21,300 nt of DNA from Kiloniellaceae bacterium (lineage in GTDB: Bacteria > Pseudomonadota > Alphaproteobacteria > Kiloniellales > Kiloniellaceae). Made by a program: the position numbers and the translations under genes. Below are positions 13,691 through 21,280 of this stretch, piece by piece (the stretch's first letter is position 1; every line of letters starts with the position of its first letter). Below the pieces are notes generated by a model, which had not been told where the DNA came from, did not search any database, and saw only the letters and a program-made list of their open reading frames with translations. The stretch covers positions 1-21,300 of the forward strand of contig JAJFGM010000693.1 in assembly GCA_021776145.1 (NCBI GenBank). Direction: 5' to 3'.

Positions 13691-16021
13691 TCAGTTCCTC
13701 AGCGGCTTGCCGGTCTCGAGCGTATGCTCGATGCGGGCCAGCGTTTTCTCGGTGCGGACCAGGCGCATGAAGGCCTGGCGTTCCAAAGCCAGGACGTCGC
13801 TCTCGGCGATGGGCGCGGTGTGGTCGGCCTCCTTGCCGCCGGTGAGGACGTCGCCCAGGCCGTCGGCGACGACGAGATCGTGTTCGCTGGCCTGGCCCTT
13901 CAGATGCAGGTCGTGCAGCACCAGATTGAGCGCCGCCTTGCCGGAGGGGCCGGGCAGGGTCAGCTCGACCGGTTCTGGCGGCGCGTAACCCTCGACCAGT
14001 TGCAGGGCCTTGGCCTTGGCGTCGGCCAGCAGACGGTCGCGGTTGAAGGTGATGCCGTCATCGCGGCGCAGAAACGCCATCTCCTGCGCCTGAAAGGCCG
14101 ATTTGGCGACCTTGGCCAGGCCGATGGCCTCGAAGGCGGCGGCGACCGGCGGGATCGGGCCCTTCGGCAACTTTGGCGCGGCGCTGTAGCGGGCCAGCAG
14201 TTCCTTGCAGCCGCCCCAGGCCGGAATCACCCCGACACCGGCCTCGACCAGTCCGACATAGCTCTCGGCGTGTGCCTGCACGGCATCGGAGTGCAGCAAC
14301 AGCTCGCAGCCGCCGCCCAGCGCCAGCCCCGAGGGAGCGGAGACGACGGGGAAGGGCGCGGCTTTCAGGCGCTGATAGGTCGCCTGGCCCAGTTCGACCA
14401 TGTTCTCGATCATCGGCCACAGCGCGGTATTGGCGGCAAAGAGGGCAAAGCCAAGGTTGGCGCCGGCCGAGAAGTGCTCGCCCTCGTTATAGATGACCAG
14501 CGCCTTGTGATCCTTCTCGACGGTCTGGATGGCTTTACCGAGCAGCGCGATGACGTCGGGGTCGATGGAATTCAGCTTGGTGTGGATCTCGAAACAGAGC
14601 ACGCCGTCGCCGATGTCCCACAGGCTCGCCGAGCCGTTACGCTTGAGGGCCGGGCCCTGGCGCTTGATGTCGGCCAGCAGCAGCACGCCGGGGGCCTGCA
14701 GGAGATCGTGATAGTGTCCGTCGGGCTGCAGGACCTGCAGCCGGCCCTCGGCCTGGCGATAGAATCCCTCGGCCGCGGCGGCCTTGGCGAGCAGCGGCGG
14801 CACGGCCCGCTGCTCGGCGACGAGGCGCTCGGTCAACACCGCCGCGCCGATGCGGTCGATCAGCTCGAAGGGGCCGTATTTCCAGTTGTAGCCAAGCCGC
14901 ATGGCGCGGTCGACGTCGCCGGGGCTGTAGGCGATTTCCGGCACCAGCGCGGCGGCGTAACTCAAGGTTTGCGACAGCACCGACCAGGCGTAACGCCCGC
15001 CCTTGTCCGCGTGCGCGATGAGGGCCGCCAGTCCGCCGGCTTTCGCGGCATCGAGGCTGGCCAGGTTGGCTCGTGCGGACTTGGCGTAGGCTCCGGTCTT
15101 GAGGTCGCGCGCTTCCTTGACGCGGCCGCCGCCCTCGGTATTGAGACGATAGAAGCCGCCCTTGCCCTTGCGGCCGGTATAGCCGCTGGCGATCATCTCG
15201 TGCAGGAACGGCAACTCGCGGCGCAGCCCGTGATAGGCGTCGCCGTCGGCGAGGTTGGCGGCGAGGCTGCGATCGACATGCGGCATGAGGTCGAGGCCGA
15301 CCAGATCGAGCAGCCCGAAAACCCCGGTCTTGGGGATGCCGAGCGGCCGGCCCATGAGGGCATCGGCTTCCTCGATGGAGATTTCCTGATCGAGCGCCTC
15401 GACCAGGGCGCACTGGATCCAGAAGGTGCCGATGCGGTTGGCGATGAAGCCGGGGGTGTCGTGACAGGCGACGACGCCCTTGCCGAGGCGGCGGTCGGCG
15501 AAATCGTTGAAGGCGGCGAGGCGCTCGGCGTCGACTTCGGCGCCGCCGACGACCTCGAGCAGGCGCATGTAGCGCGGTGGATTGAAAAAATGAGTGATCA
15601 GAAAGTCGCCGGCAAAGCGCGCCGGCAGGTCCTCGATCAATTTCGCCCGTGGCAGGGTCGAGGTGTTGGAGGAGACGATGGCGCCGTCCTTGCGCCGCGC
15701 CTCGATGCGGGCATAGAGGTCGCGCTTGATCGCCAGGTCTTCGATCACCGCCTCGACGATCCAGTCGGCGCCGGCGAGGACCTCCAGATCGTCTTCCAGG
15801 TTGCCGGGCGAAATCAGTCGCGCCGCGCGTTTCGACATCAAGGGTTCGGGGTCGGCCTTCAAAAGACGCGCCAGGGCAGCCTCGGCCAGGATACTGCGTC
15901 GCTCGCTGCTTTCCGGCACGATGTCGAGCAGGTGAACCGCGATGCCGGCGTTGGCGAGATGCGCGGCGATGCCGGCGCCCATGACGCCGGAGCCGATGAC
16001 GACCGCCTTATCGATCTGCAT
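13691..16021 (-). CDS. fadB: 3-hydroxyacyl-CoA dehydrogenase / enoyl-CoA hydratase fusion
   Basis: The 776-residue bifunctional enzyme performs hydration and NAD-dependent oxidation in beta-oxidation. The N-terminal half is the dehydrogenase: Rossmann GSGVMG (10-15), catalytic His144 in ITHFFNPPRYMRLLE and its Glu156. The C-terminal part (from about 460) is a crotonase domain with oxyanion residues in GEHFSAGANL (514-523), Glu573 in ALGGGCEL and Glu593 in GLVEAGVGVIPAWGG. This order is the reverse of E. coli FadB and like Bacillus FadN. The ATG overlaps the thiolase stop (TGATG), so translation is coupled; an upstream in-frame ATG at 16069 lies inside the thiolase gene. Together with FadA it should form the trifunctional complex. 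Confidence 0.94.
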   Translation of the reverse strand: MQIDKAVVIGSGVMGAGIAAHLANAGIAVHLLDIVPESSERRSILAEAALARLLKADPEPLMSKRAARLISPGNLEDDLEVLAGADWIVEAVIEDLAIKRDLYARIEARRKDGAIVSSNTSTLPRAKLIEDLPARFAGDFLITHFFNPPRYMRLLEVVGGAEVDAERLAAFNDFADRRLGKGVVACHDTPGFIANRIGTFWIQCALVEALDQEISIEEADALMGRPLGIPKTGVFGLLDLVGLDLMPHVDRSLAANLADGDAYHGLRRELPFLHEMIASGYTGRKGKGGFYRLNTEGGGRVKEARDLKTGAYAKSARANLASLDAAKAGGLAALIAHADKGGRYAWSVLSQTLSYAAALVPEIAYSPGDVDRAMRLGYNWKYGPFELIDRIGAAVLTERLVAEQRAVPPLLAKAAAAEGFYRQAEGRLQVLQPDGHYHDLLQAPGVLLLADIKRQGPALKRNGSASLWDIGDGVLCFEIHTKLNSIDPDVIALLGKAIQTVEKDHKALVIYNEGEHFSAGANLGFALFAANTALWPMIENMVELGQATYQRLKAAPFPVVSAPSGLALGGGCELLLHSDAVQAHAESYVGLVEAGVGVIPAWGGCKELLARYSAAPKLPKGPIPPVAAAFEAIGLAKVAKSAFQAQEMAFLRRDDGITFNRDRLLADAKAKALQLVEGYAPPEPVELTLPGPSGKAALNLVLHDLHLKGQASEHDLVVADGLGDVLTGGKEADHTAPIAESDVLALERQAFMRLVRTEKTLARIEHTLETGKPLRN

Positions 16022-17160
16022 CAGACCCGCTCCAGGACCGTCGCGATGCCCTGGCCACCGCCGATGCATTGCGTCGCCAGGGCCAGCGTTTTGTCTTCGC
16101 GGCCCAGCAACTGCGCCGCCTTGCCGGTGATACGGGCGCCGGTCGCGCCAAGCGGATGGCCGAGGGCGATGGCGCCGCCGTCGATGTTGGTCTTGTCGAG
16201 ATCGAGGCCGAGTTCGTCGGCGCAGGCCAGGGCCTGCGCGGCAAAGGCCTCGTTCAGTTCCACGATGTCGATGTCGGCGACCGTGAGGCCGGCGCGGTCG
16301 AGCGCCTTGCGGCTGGCGGAAACCGGCCCGATGCCCATGATCTCCGGACCGCAGCCGGCAACGGCGATGGCGCGGATGCGGGCCAGCGGCGTCAGGCCAT
16401 GCGCCCGGGCATAGTCCTCGGACGTAACGAGAACCGCGGCGGCGCCGTCGGTCAAGGGCGACGAGGTGCCGGCGGTGACGCTGCCATCGGTCTTGAAGGC
16501 GGGCTTGAGCCCGGCCAGGGCTTCCGCCGTCGAGTCGCCGCGGATGCAGCCGTCGGCGGCGACGCGGTGGTTGTCGTCGCCGATGGGCTGGATTTCACCG
16601 TCCAGTTTGCCGTCGGCCTGCGCCGCGCTCGCCCGTTGGTGGCTGGCCAGGGCCAGCTCCTCTTGGCGCGCGCGCGCGATGTCATAGCGGTCGGCGACAT
16701 TCTCGGCCGTCTCGCCCATCGAGATGTAGGCTTGCGGCATGGTCTCGGCCAGTTGCGGGTGCGGCAGCGGATTGAACCCGGGAATTGGCACCCGGCTCAT
16801 CGACTCGACGCCAGCGCAGATGAAGGCTTCGCCGGCGTTCATCTGGATGGCGCCGGCGGCCATGTGAACCGCCTGCATCGACGACCCGCAGAAGCGGTTG
16901 ACCGTGGTGCCCGCGACAGACTGCGGCAGGCCGGCGAGAAAGCCGATGAGGCGCGCCACGTTCAGGCCCTGTTCGGCTTCGGGAAAGGCGCAGCCGACGA
17001 TCAGGTCCTCGATATCGTCGGCGGGAACCGCCGTTTTCTCGACCAGGCCGCGGACAACCGCGGCGGTCAATTCGTCGGGCCGCACCTTGGCCAGCGCCCC
17101 CTTGCCGGCGAACTGAAAGGGCGAACGAAGGTAACCGGCTATGACGACGTTTTTTTGCAT
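16021..17160 (-). CDS. fadA: acetyl-CoA C-acyltransferase (3-ketoacyl-CoA thiolase)
   Basis: The 379-residue thiolase cleaves 3-ketoacyl-CoA in the last beta-oxidation step. The three catalytic elements are present: nucleophile Cys91 (NRFCGSSMQA), His335 (ALGHPLGATGAR) and Cys365 (QCIGGGQG), with the NEAF motif at 303-306. ATG at 17160 has GGGAG about 9 bases upstream; the ATG at 17169 is too close to that site. It is the first gene of the fadA-fadB-dehydrogenase operon, overlapping fadB by one base. The substrate could include non-fatty-acid ketoacyl-CoAs, but the neighbours make the fatty-acid role most likely. Confidence 0.94.
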   Translation of the reverse strand: MQKNVVIAGYLRSPFQFAGKGALAKVRPDELTAAVVRGLVEKTAVPADDIEDLIVGCAFPEAEQGLNVARLIGFLAGLPQSVAGTTVNRFCGSSMQAVHMAAGAIQMNAGEAFICAGVESMSRVPIPGFNPLPHPQLAETMPQAYISMGETAENVADRYDIARARQEELALASHQRASAAQADGKLDGEIQPIGDDNHRVAADGCIRGDSTAEALAGLKPAFKTDGSVTAGTSSPLTDGAAAVLVTSEDYARAHGLTPLARIRAIAVAGCGPEIMGIGPVSASRKALDRAGLTVADIDIVELNEAFAAQALACADELGLDLDKTNIDGGAIALGHPLGATGARITGKAAQLLGREDKTLALATQCIGGGQGIATVLERV

Positions 17161-17590
17161 CGGTGACATCTCCCGAGCTGCGATCCTGCCGGTGTTCCGC
17201 TGCAGGGCCGGATGCGGCCGTGGCCTGTCGCTTGCGCGGACCGCGGGTGACTTAGGTCGCCGGACACAAATGGCGAATTTCTTGGGATTCTGGCAAAGGA
17301 CGTCCGGGCAGGAAAATACTAGGCCAACATAATAACATAGAAGTTAAAATCGACCGCTATTCTAGTGGCTATCAGTCACGCCAAATGTCGCGCCGAATTT
17401 GTTATTTTTTCGCTGTTTCTCGCAAAACCATTGCCTGTGTGGCCAGCGTCGGGGTTAAATGCCTGGACGCTTGGTTCCGAGCTTGTTGAAGCGGTTGCGA
17501 GGCCGCGCGTATTCTGGCGTTGCGCGAACGGCGCGACGAAGAGATCTGGTCCCGCGATATGTCGTCGGATGGACCCGAGGAGATTGTTAA
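17161..17590. other. intergenic region between divergent fadA and a secreted-protein gene
   Basis: This 430-base region should hold both divergent promoters. It is markedly AT-rich at about 17320-17420 compared with its flanks, typical of regulatory DNA. I found no clear FadR-, PsrA- or TetR-type palindrome. A 77-codon plus-strand frame at 17365-17598 overlaps the next gene and is not convincing. Confidence 0.6.
17486..17515 (+). promoter_or_regulatory. sigma-70-like promoter for the secreted hypothetical protein
   Basis: TTGAAG (17486-17491) and TATTCT (17510-17515) are spaced by 18 bases, 75 bases upstream of the start codon. The match to TTGACA/TATAAT is moderate. Confidence 0.4.
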
Positions 17591-17998
17591 ATGCTTAAGT
17601 TTGTCGGTGGAACGTGCCTAGGCCTTTTCCGGGCGCTGAATGTTTCGTCAGCAATGGCGCAATCCAGCTTGTCGGCGGGACAGGGGCATTGCCGCTCGGC
17701 GGTGCGGGATTACCTTATTGAGCGGGGTGTCGATGCCCAGGATATTCAAAGCATCGACCTGCGCGCCGAACGCAAGGATCTCACGGCGGTCGAGTCGACC
17801 GGCCGCCAGCGACGGGTCGGTTGGGAAGCTTGGGCACGACTGCAGTCTTGCGACAATACTCTGTCCTTCAAGTTGGATGAATTCTGCCGCGTGCTGTCGC
17901 GCGATGTTCCCAAGGACTGTCCGATCAAGGAGCTCGAGTCCGACAAGGAATCCGAGGGCGGCCTGCTCGACATTTTCAAGTCGAAAGACAGCGACTAG
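17591..17998 (+). CDS. secreted cysteine-containing protein of unknown function
   Basis: The 135-residue protein begins with a signal-like segment (about 1-23, ending AMA before QSS) and then a small domain with four cysteines (34, 87, 99, 110), which could form two disulfides in the periplasm. The central part, YLIERGVDAQDIQSIDL and VGWEAWARLQSC, looks like a compact alpha/beta fold. The end is charged and serine-rich, likely disordered. ATG at 17591 has GAGGAG about 9 bases upstream. No family is recognised. It is a single gene divergent from the fad operon, followed by a long non-coding stretch, so its function cannot be read from context. Confidence 0.75.
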   Translation: MLKFVGGTCLGLFRALNVSSAMAQSSLSAGQGHCRSAVRDYLIERGVDAQDIQSIDLRAERKDLTAVESTGRQRRVGWEAWARLQSCDNTLSFKLDEFCRVLSRDVPKDCPIKELESDKESEGGLLDIFKSKDSD

Positions 17999-18462
17999 CT
18001 AGAAAGTTCTTGTAGGGAACGGCGCTGTCCCGAGTCGCGGGACGGCGCGCGAGGCATGGCCCGCTGCCGCACGATAGGGCCGCGTCCGCCAGCGGCGGGC
18101 GCCGCCAGAGTAATGCGGGGCACCAAAAGTCCGGCATTCGCGGTTTGAATCGGCGCCAGCCGGCTGGCATCCAAGTGACGCCACGCGGCGAACTGAGCAA
18201 AGCCAGCTTTATTAGCTGATATCAGTAACATAATTTCAACCCTGATATGGTCACTGTCGGGCGGCCCAGCGGCTTGCCGTGCCGTCGGGCTGTCGTCCGA
18301 GCCCGCTGTGGATCGTGGCGTCGGTTGGGATACGGCATCGCAGCGATGCCGGTCGCGGAAAAAAAGGCCATTGTGCATTGCTGAAGCGAAGTCACCGCAT
18401 TACGGTGTCGGGCACAATATGTATGATGTTGCTGACAGGTGCACCACAAGGAGTGGGGTCAG
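17999..18462. other. 464-base non-coding stretch with several hairpins
   Basis: No convincing gene is seen here; the 127-codon minus-strand frame at 17995-18378 has no ribosome site and low-complexity content. Inverted repeats are GTCCC/GGGAC (18027-18043), GCGTCCGCC/GGCGGGCGC (18082-18102), the palindrome CTGATATCAG (18216-18225) and CGGCATCG/CGATGCCG with a 3-base loop (18333-18351), followed by an A-run. The first two could end the upstream transcript. A small RNA is possible but unsupported. Confidence 0.5.
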
Positions 18463-18870
18463 ATGCACAAAGGTCGAATGACACGAGGCGCGCGCCGACT
18501 GGCTGCTGTTGGGTCGCTGCTGCTTGTCTTGGGGCTGCCTGCGAGCCCCGCGCCGGCGGCTGAGGCCGAGGAATTGCGCGCGCCCTACTACATCTACGGT
18601 GCCGGGACTCTCGGCTGCGCCATCTGGAATCAGGAAAGCGCCTCCAACCAGGAGCAGAATCCGCACTGGTGGCAGCTTCGCGAGTGGCTGTTCGGTTATC
18701 TTTCGGCGCATAGCCTGTGGGGCGACGACTCGCGCCGGGTCGCCATAGACAAGGCGAACCCAGGTTTCTATCTCGAGTGGGTGACGACGCATTGCCGCGA
18801 GCACCCTGGCGATCCGATCCACAGGGGCGCCAGCCTGCTGATCGAGTTCCTCATTAAATCCGAGAACTGA
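18463..18870 (+). CDS. small secreted protein with Rap1a-like Cys/Trp pattern
   Basis: The 135-residue protein has a twin-arginine-like basic start followed by a hydrophobic signal (about 12-33, ending PAPAAEA) and a mature domain with two cysteines (52 and 111) that probably pair. The pattern GxxxCAIW...WLFGYLSA...FYLEWVTTHCREHPGDPI resembles small exported proteins of the Rap1a/HdeA-like type, some of which act as immunity proteins in type VI secretion, while many are unassigned. No toxin or secretion gene is nearby, so an immunity role is not supported here. ATG at 18463 has AAGGAG about 10 bases upstream; an ATG at 18478 is also possible. It converges on the receiver gene with 13 bases between stops. 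Confidence 0.78.
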   Translation: MHKGRMTRGARRLAAVGSLLLVLGLPASPAPAAEAEELRAPYYIYGAGTLGCAIWNQESASNQEQNPHWWQLREWLFGYLSAHSLWGDDSRRVAIDKANPGFYLEWVTTHCREHPGDPIHRGASLLIEFLIKSEN

Positions 18871-18883
18871 CGAAAACTCAGGG

Positions 18884-19645
18884 CTAACCAGACTTCGTTT
18901 CAGAGTCTCCCAGAAAACCCTGGATCGTCGCCATGAAGCCGGCGATGGAGATCGGTTTGCGCAGGTAGGCGTTGCAGCCGGCGGAGAGGATCCGCGCTTC
19001 GTCACCTTCCATGGCAAAGGCGGTGACGGCGATAATTGGAGTTTGCCGCAGCTCGGGATCCTGGCGGATCCACTGCACGACTTCCAAACCCGAGACCTCG
19101 GGCAGCCGCACGTCCATCAGGATCAAGTCCGGTTTGTGCGTCTTGGTCATCTCGTACGCGGCGACGCCGTCGCTGGTTTGCAGTGTGCGATAGCCGGCGA
19201 TTTCAAGCAGTTCGCAAAACAGCTTGCTGCTGAGCTGATAGTCTTCGACGACAAGGATGGTTTTGCCCCGCGCCCGCGGCGCTGTGGCGGCCTCGGCCTT
19301 GGCATCGTTGTCTACGACGCGGCGGGCAACGTAGACCGTCCCGCCAGGTTCCGGGCGACGCTCTTCGCCTAGGCAGGCGATGTCGGCGTGACTGCAGTGC
19401 CGGACCTCCAGGGAACCTGTATGCGCAGCGGTTTGCCGTGGGCTGTCGGAACCGGCGGTCGAGGCTTGCGAAGTCGAGGCTTGCGAAGATGTTGGGGGAG
19501 GGGGCGCGGCGGCCCCCCCGGCGAAACTCCCGGCTATACTCAGGGGCGTGGCCGAGCCCTTGCGCGCCATCAGGGCGGCCGAAAGCGCGGCCGGCTTGGC
19601 GGCCTTCTCACCTGGCCGGGCAGGGTCCTTGTTTTTCGTTTCCAT
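18884..19645 (-). CDS. DivK-like receiver-domain protein with a disordered N-terminal extension
   Basis: The C-terminal half (about residues 128-247) is a complete CheY-like receiver with the acidic pair Glu134-Asp135, phospho-acceptor Asp178 (LILMDVRLP), Thr208 (AVTAF) and Lys230 (LRKPIS). There is no output domain, as in DivK or CheY. The first 125 residues are low-complexity and contain ARKGSAT (27-33), a Pro run, a duplicated SQAST unit and the segment HCSHADIAC (83-91), which could bind a metal. The start directly follows the stop of the SPOR gene with no gap, so they are one operon. A role in phosphorelay control of the upstream ParA/SPOR proteins is inferred. No histidine kinase is in the window. 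Confidence 0.88.
   Translation of the reverse strand: METKNKDPARPGEKAAKPAALSAALMARKGSATPLSIAGSFAGGAAAPPPPTSSQASTSQASTAGSDSPRQTAAHTGSLEVRHCSHADIACLGEERRPEPGGTVYVARRVVDNDAKAEAATAPRARGKTILVVEDYQLSSKLFCELLEIAGYRTLQTSDGVAAYEMTKTHKPDLILMDVRLPEVSGLEVVQWIRQDPELRQTPIIAVTAFAMEGDEARILSAGCNAYLRKPISIAGFMATIQGFLGDSETKSG
19458..19487 (-). repeat. perfect 15-bp tandem duplication in the receiver gene
   Basis: GTCGAGGCTTGCGAA occurs twice in direct succession on the plus strand, with no differences. On the coding strand it gives two SQAST-type units in the disordered part of the receiver protein. Perfect identity suggests a recent duplication. Confidence 0.93.
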
Positions 19646-20587
19646 TCACTGCCGTCCCGTGGCGGTCGACGGGGCGACGACCAGGCATTCGATGTTTCGA
19701 CCCCGCAAGCGTTGGCACAGCAACTGCGCCTCGGCGCGTGTCTCCACTATACCGGCCTGCAGCCGGTAGTGCGTGCGTTGACTGTCCTCCAGGGTGATTT
19801 TTTCGACCCTTGGTTCCAGGTGCGCGAGCAGCCCGACGTTGTCGGCGAGCAGTTCAATCCAGGCCTTCTGCGCCGCCGCCCAGGATTCGAGCGAATGGAA
19901 CTGCACGTAGTAAGGCGCGCGCAAGGCGGCGGTAGACGCCGTTGCGGGCATGTCGATCGGCAGGGCCGCGAGCGACTCGCCGATCCGTGCCTTGCCGCGG
20001 CCGCTTGCCGCTTGGGCGTCGAACGGGAAGATGCGCGTGTCGCTTGCCGCCGGCGGCAATTGCACGCCCTGATCGTTGGGGCCCCGATCGTTGCGGCCCC
20101 GATCGTTGGAGCCCCCATCATTGCTGCCCCAATCGTTGGCACCCCGATCATCGATGACGGGTCCCGCCGCCGTTTCTAGGGGGGGTGCCAAGCCCAACGC
20201 GGCGTCAAATCTCGAAGCGCCGTCACCGCTCAGGTCCAATGCCGGCTGTTCCACGCCGCTCAAGACCAGATAGGTGGATCCCAGTATCGCCATGGCCGGC
20301 AGCCATAACCAGGGCGATCGGACCGCCCTGGAAAGGTGTCGTCCTCGGGAGGACGGCTGCCCGGCCGCGGCGGCGGCGCTTGCCCCAGCTGCGCGCGGCG
20401 GAACCCGTGCGCGCCGAGCCGGCCTTGGGCCCTTGCGCCTTCTGGCGCCGACGGGCAGACGCAGCCACGACCACAAGGGAACGCTTTTGTTTGGGCCGGC
20501 TTCCTGCGGCGGGAACCCGTCGGTCGTTGCCGAGCCTTTCCGCGCGAGGAGCGGAGATCGTAAGGCTGCGACCAATTTCCGGTTCAC
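19646..20587 (-). CDS. single-pass membrane protein with C-terminal SPOR domain
   Basis: The 313-residue protein has a cytoplasmic, very basic N-terminus that includes ARKGSAT (15-21), one transmembrane helix (about 92-110), a periplasmic linker with a five-residue NDxGx repeat (147-174), and a SPOR domain (about 224-305) with YYVQFHSLESWAAAQKAW and HYRLQAGIVETRAEAQLLCQRLRGRNIECLVV. SPOR domains bind denuded glycan strands and place proteins at septa. The bitopic layout is like FtsN or DamX. The start is probably GTG at 20587, 24 bases after the ParA stop, with no clear ribosome site, so a nearby start such as TTG at 20572 cannot be excluded; that start would still keep the motif. The operon suggests a septal or polar anchor for the ATPase (inference). 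Confidence 0.85.
   Translation of the reverse strand: MNRKLVAALRSPLLARKGSATTDGFPPQEAGPNKSVPLWSWLRLPVGARRRKGPRPARRARVPPRAAGASAAAAAGQPSSRGRHLSRAVRSPWLWLPAMAILGSTYLVLSGVEQPALDLSGDGASRFDAALGLAPPLETAAGPVIDDRGANDWGSNDGGSNDRGRNDRGPNDQGVQLPPAASDTRIFPFDAQAASGRGKARIGESLAALPIDMPATASTAALRAPYYVQFHSLESWAAAQKAWIELLADNVGLLAHLEPRVEKITLEDSQRTHYRLQAGIVETRAEAQLLCQRLRGRNIECLVVAPSTATGRQ
20071..20145 (-). repeat. 15-bp tandem repeat, 5 copies, in the SPOR protein linker
   Basis: Five 15-bp units of the form GATCGTTGGGGCCCC lie head to tail, with a degenerate sixth to 20160. They encode NDxGx units in the periplasmic linker between the membrane helix and the SPOR domain. Units differ at several positions. Confidence 0.92.
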
Positions 20588-20611
20588 GGCTGGGCGCCGA
20601 TTCGAAGCCGG

Positions 20612-21280
20612 TCAGACGTGGGCTTGAGACGGCGAGAGCGGCAACAAGGTTGGGCGCTCGCGGCGGATCAGTCGGTTTTCCAGATAGCTCCACAAGCGGC
20701 CAATTTCCTCGGTCGATGGTGATTTGCGCGGAATCTCCATGACGGTGCGGCCATCGATCATGCTGGAGGCGAAGTCGCTGCGCTGATGGATGATCGCCGG
20801 GGCCAGCGTTCCATGCTGGGACAAGGCGATCACGGCCTGATTCGTAATCCGGGCCCAAGGCGACGCCGCGTTGATGACGAAAATCATCGGTTTGTCGAGC
20901 TCTTCGACGATCTCCACCGTCTTCCCGACGGCGCGTAGGTCGTGCGGACTTGGCCGGGTCGGAATAACCACCAAATCGGCCAAGCCGATCACTTCGCTGA
21001 TCGTCGAGGTGATCGCCGGCGGGGTGTCGATGACCAACAGTTTGGTGCCGATCTCGCGCATGCGGTCGACGTCACTCGACAGCCGGATGAGCGAGGTGTG
21101 GAGATAGGTCGGTGTTTCGGCTTTGCGCTCGTTCCACCAGTCGGCAAGACTACCTTGCGGATCGGTGTCGACGATGGCAACGGGCCCAGCGCCGCGGCGA
21201 TCGGCTTCGACCGCGATGTGGCCGGCCAACGTCGTCTTGCCGGATCCGCCTTTTTGAGATGCGAGTGCGACGACCAGCAT
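20612..21280 (-). CDS. orphan ParA/MinD-like ATPase
   Basis: The 222-residue protein has the deviant Walker A motif KGGSGKTT with both lysines (Lys10 and Lys15), VDTDPQGS (37-44) and Walker B LLVIDTPP (81-88). It is a short ParF/PpfA-like ParA without an N-terminal DNA-binding domain, the kind that positions protein complexes or plasmids by ATP-dependent dimerisation on DNA or membrane. No ParB gene is adjacent and no MinD-type amphipathic C-terminal helix is clear. ATG at 21280 has GAGAGGA about 10 bases upstream. It leads an operon with the SPOR protein (24-base gap) and the receiver, which points to positioning of an envelope complex rather than DNA partitioning (inference). The promoter lies beyond the window. 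Confidence 0.9.
   Translation of the reverse strand: MLVVALASQKGGSGKTTLAGHIAVEADRRGAGPVAIVDTDPQGSLADWWNERKAETPTYLHTSLIRLSSDVDRMREIGTKLLVIDTPPAITSTISEVIGLADLVVIPTRPSPHDLRAVGKTVEIVEELDKPMIFVINAASPWARITNQAVIALSQHGTLAPAIIHQRSDFASSMIDGRTVMEIPRKSPSTEEIGRLWSYLENRLIRRERPTLLPLSPSQAHV

Noticed and set aside
12006..13988. A 660-codon plus-strand frame antisense to the acyl-CoA dehydrogenase gene
   Set aside because: Same cause: GC-rich third positions suppress antisense stops. No domain is recognisable.
13724..16414. An 896-codon plus-strand open frame antisense to fadB and fadA
   Set aside because: It lies opposite two genes with all catalytic residues and contains repetitive Gly/Asp/Ala-rich sequence typical of GC-rich antisense frames.
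17365..17598. A 77-codon plus-strand frame in the fadA upstream region
   Set aside because: It runs through the promoter region and into the next gene with no ribosome site.
18130..18180. A stretch with GGTTTGAATC that looks like a tRNA T-loop
   Set aside because: No matching acceptor, D or anticodon stems could be placed around it.
17995..18378. A 127-codon minus-strand frame between the two secreted proteins
   Set aside because: No ribosome site, overlap with the end of the upstream gene and low-complexity composition.
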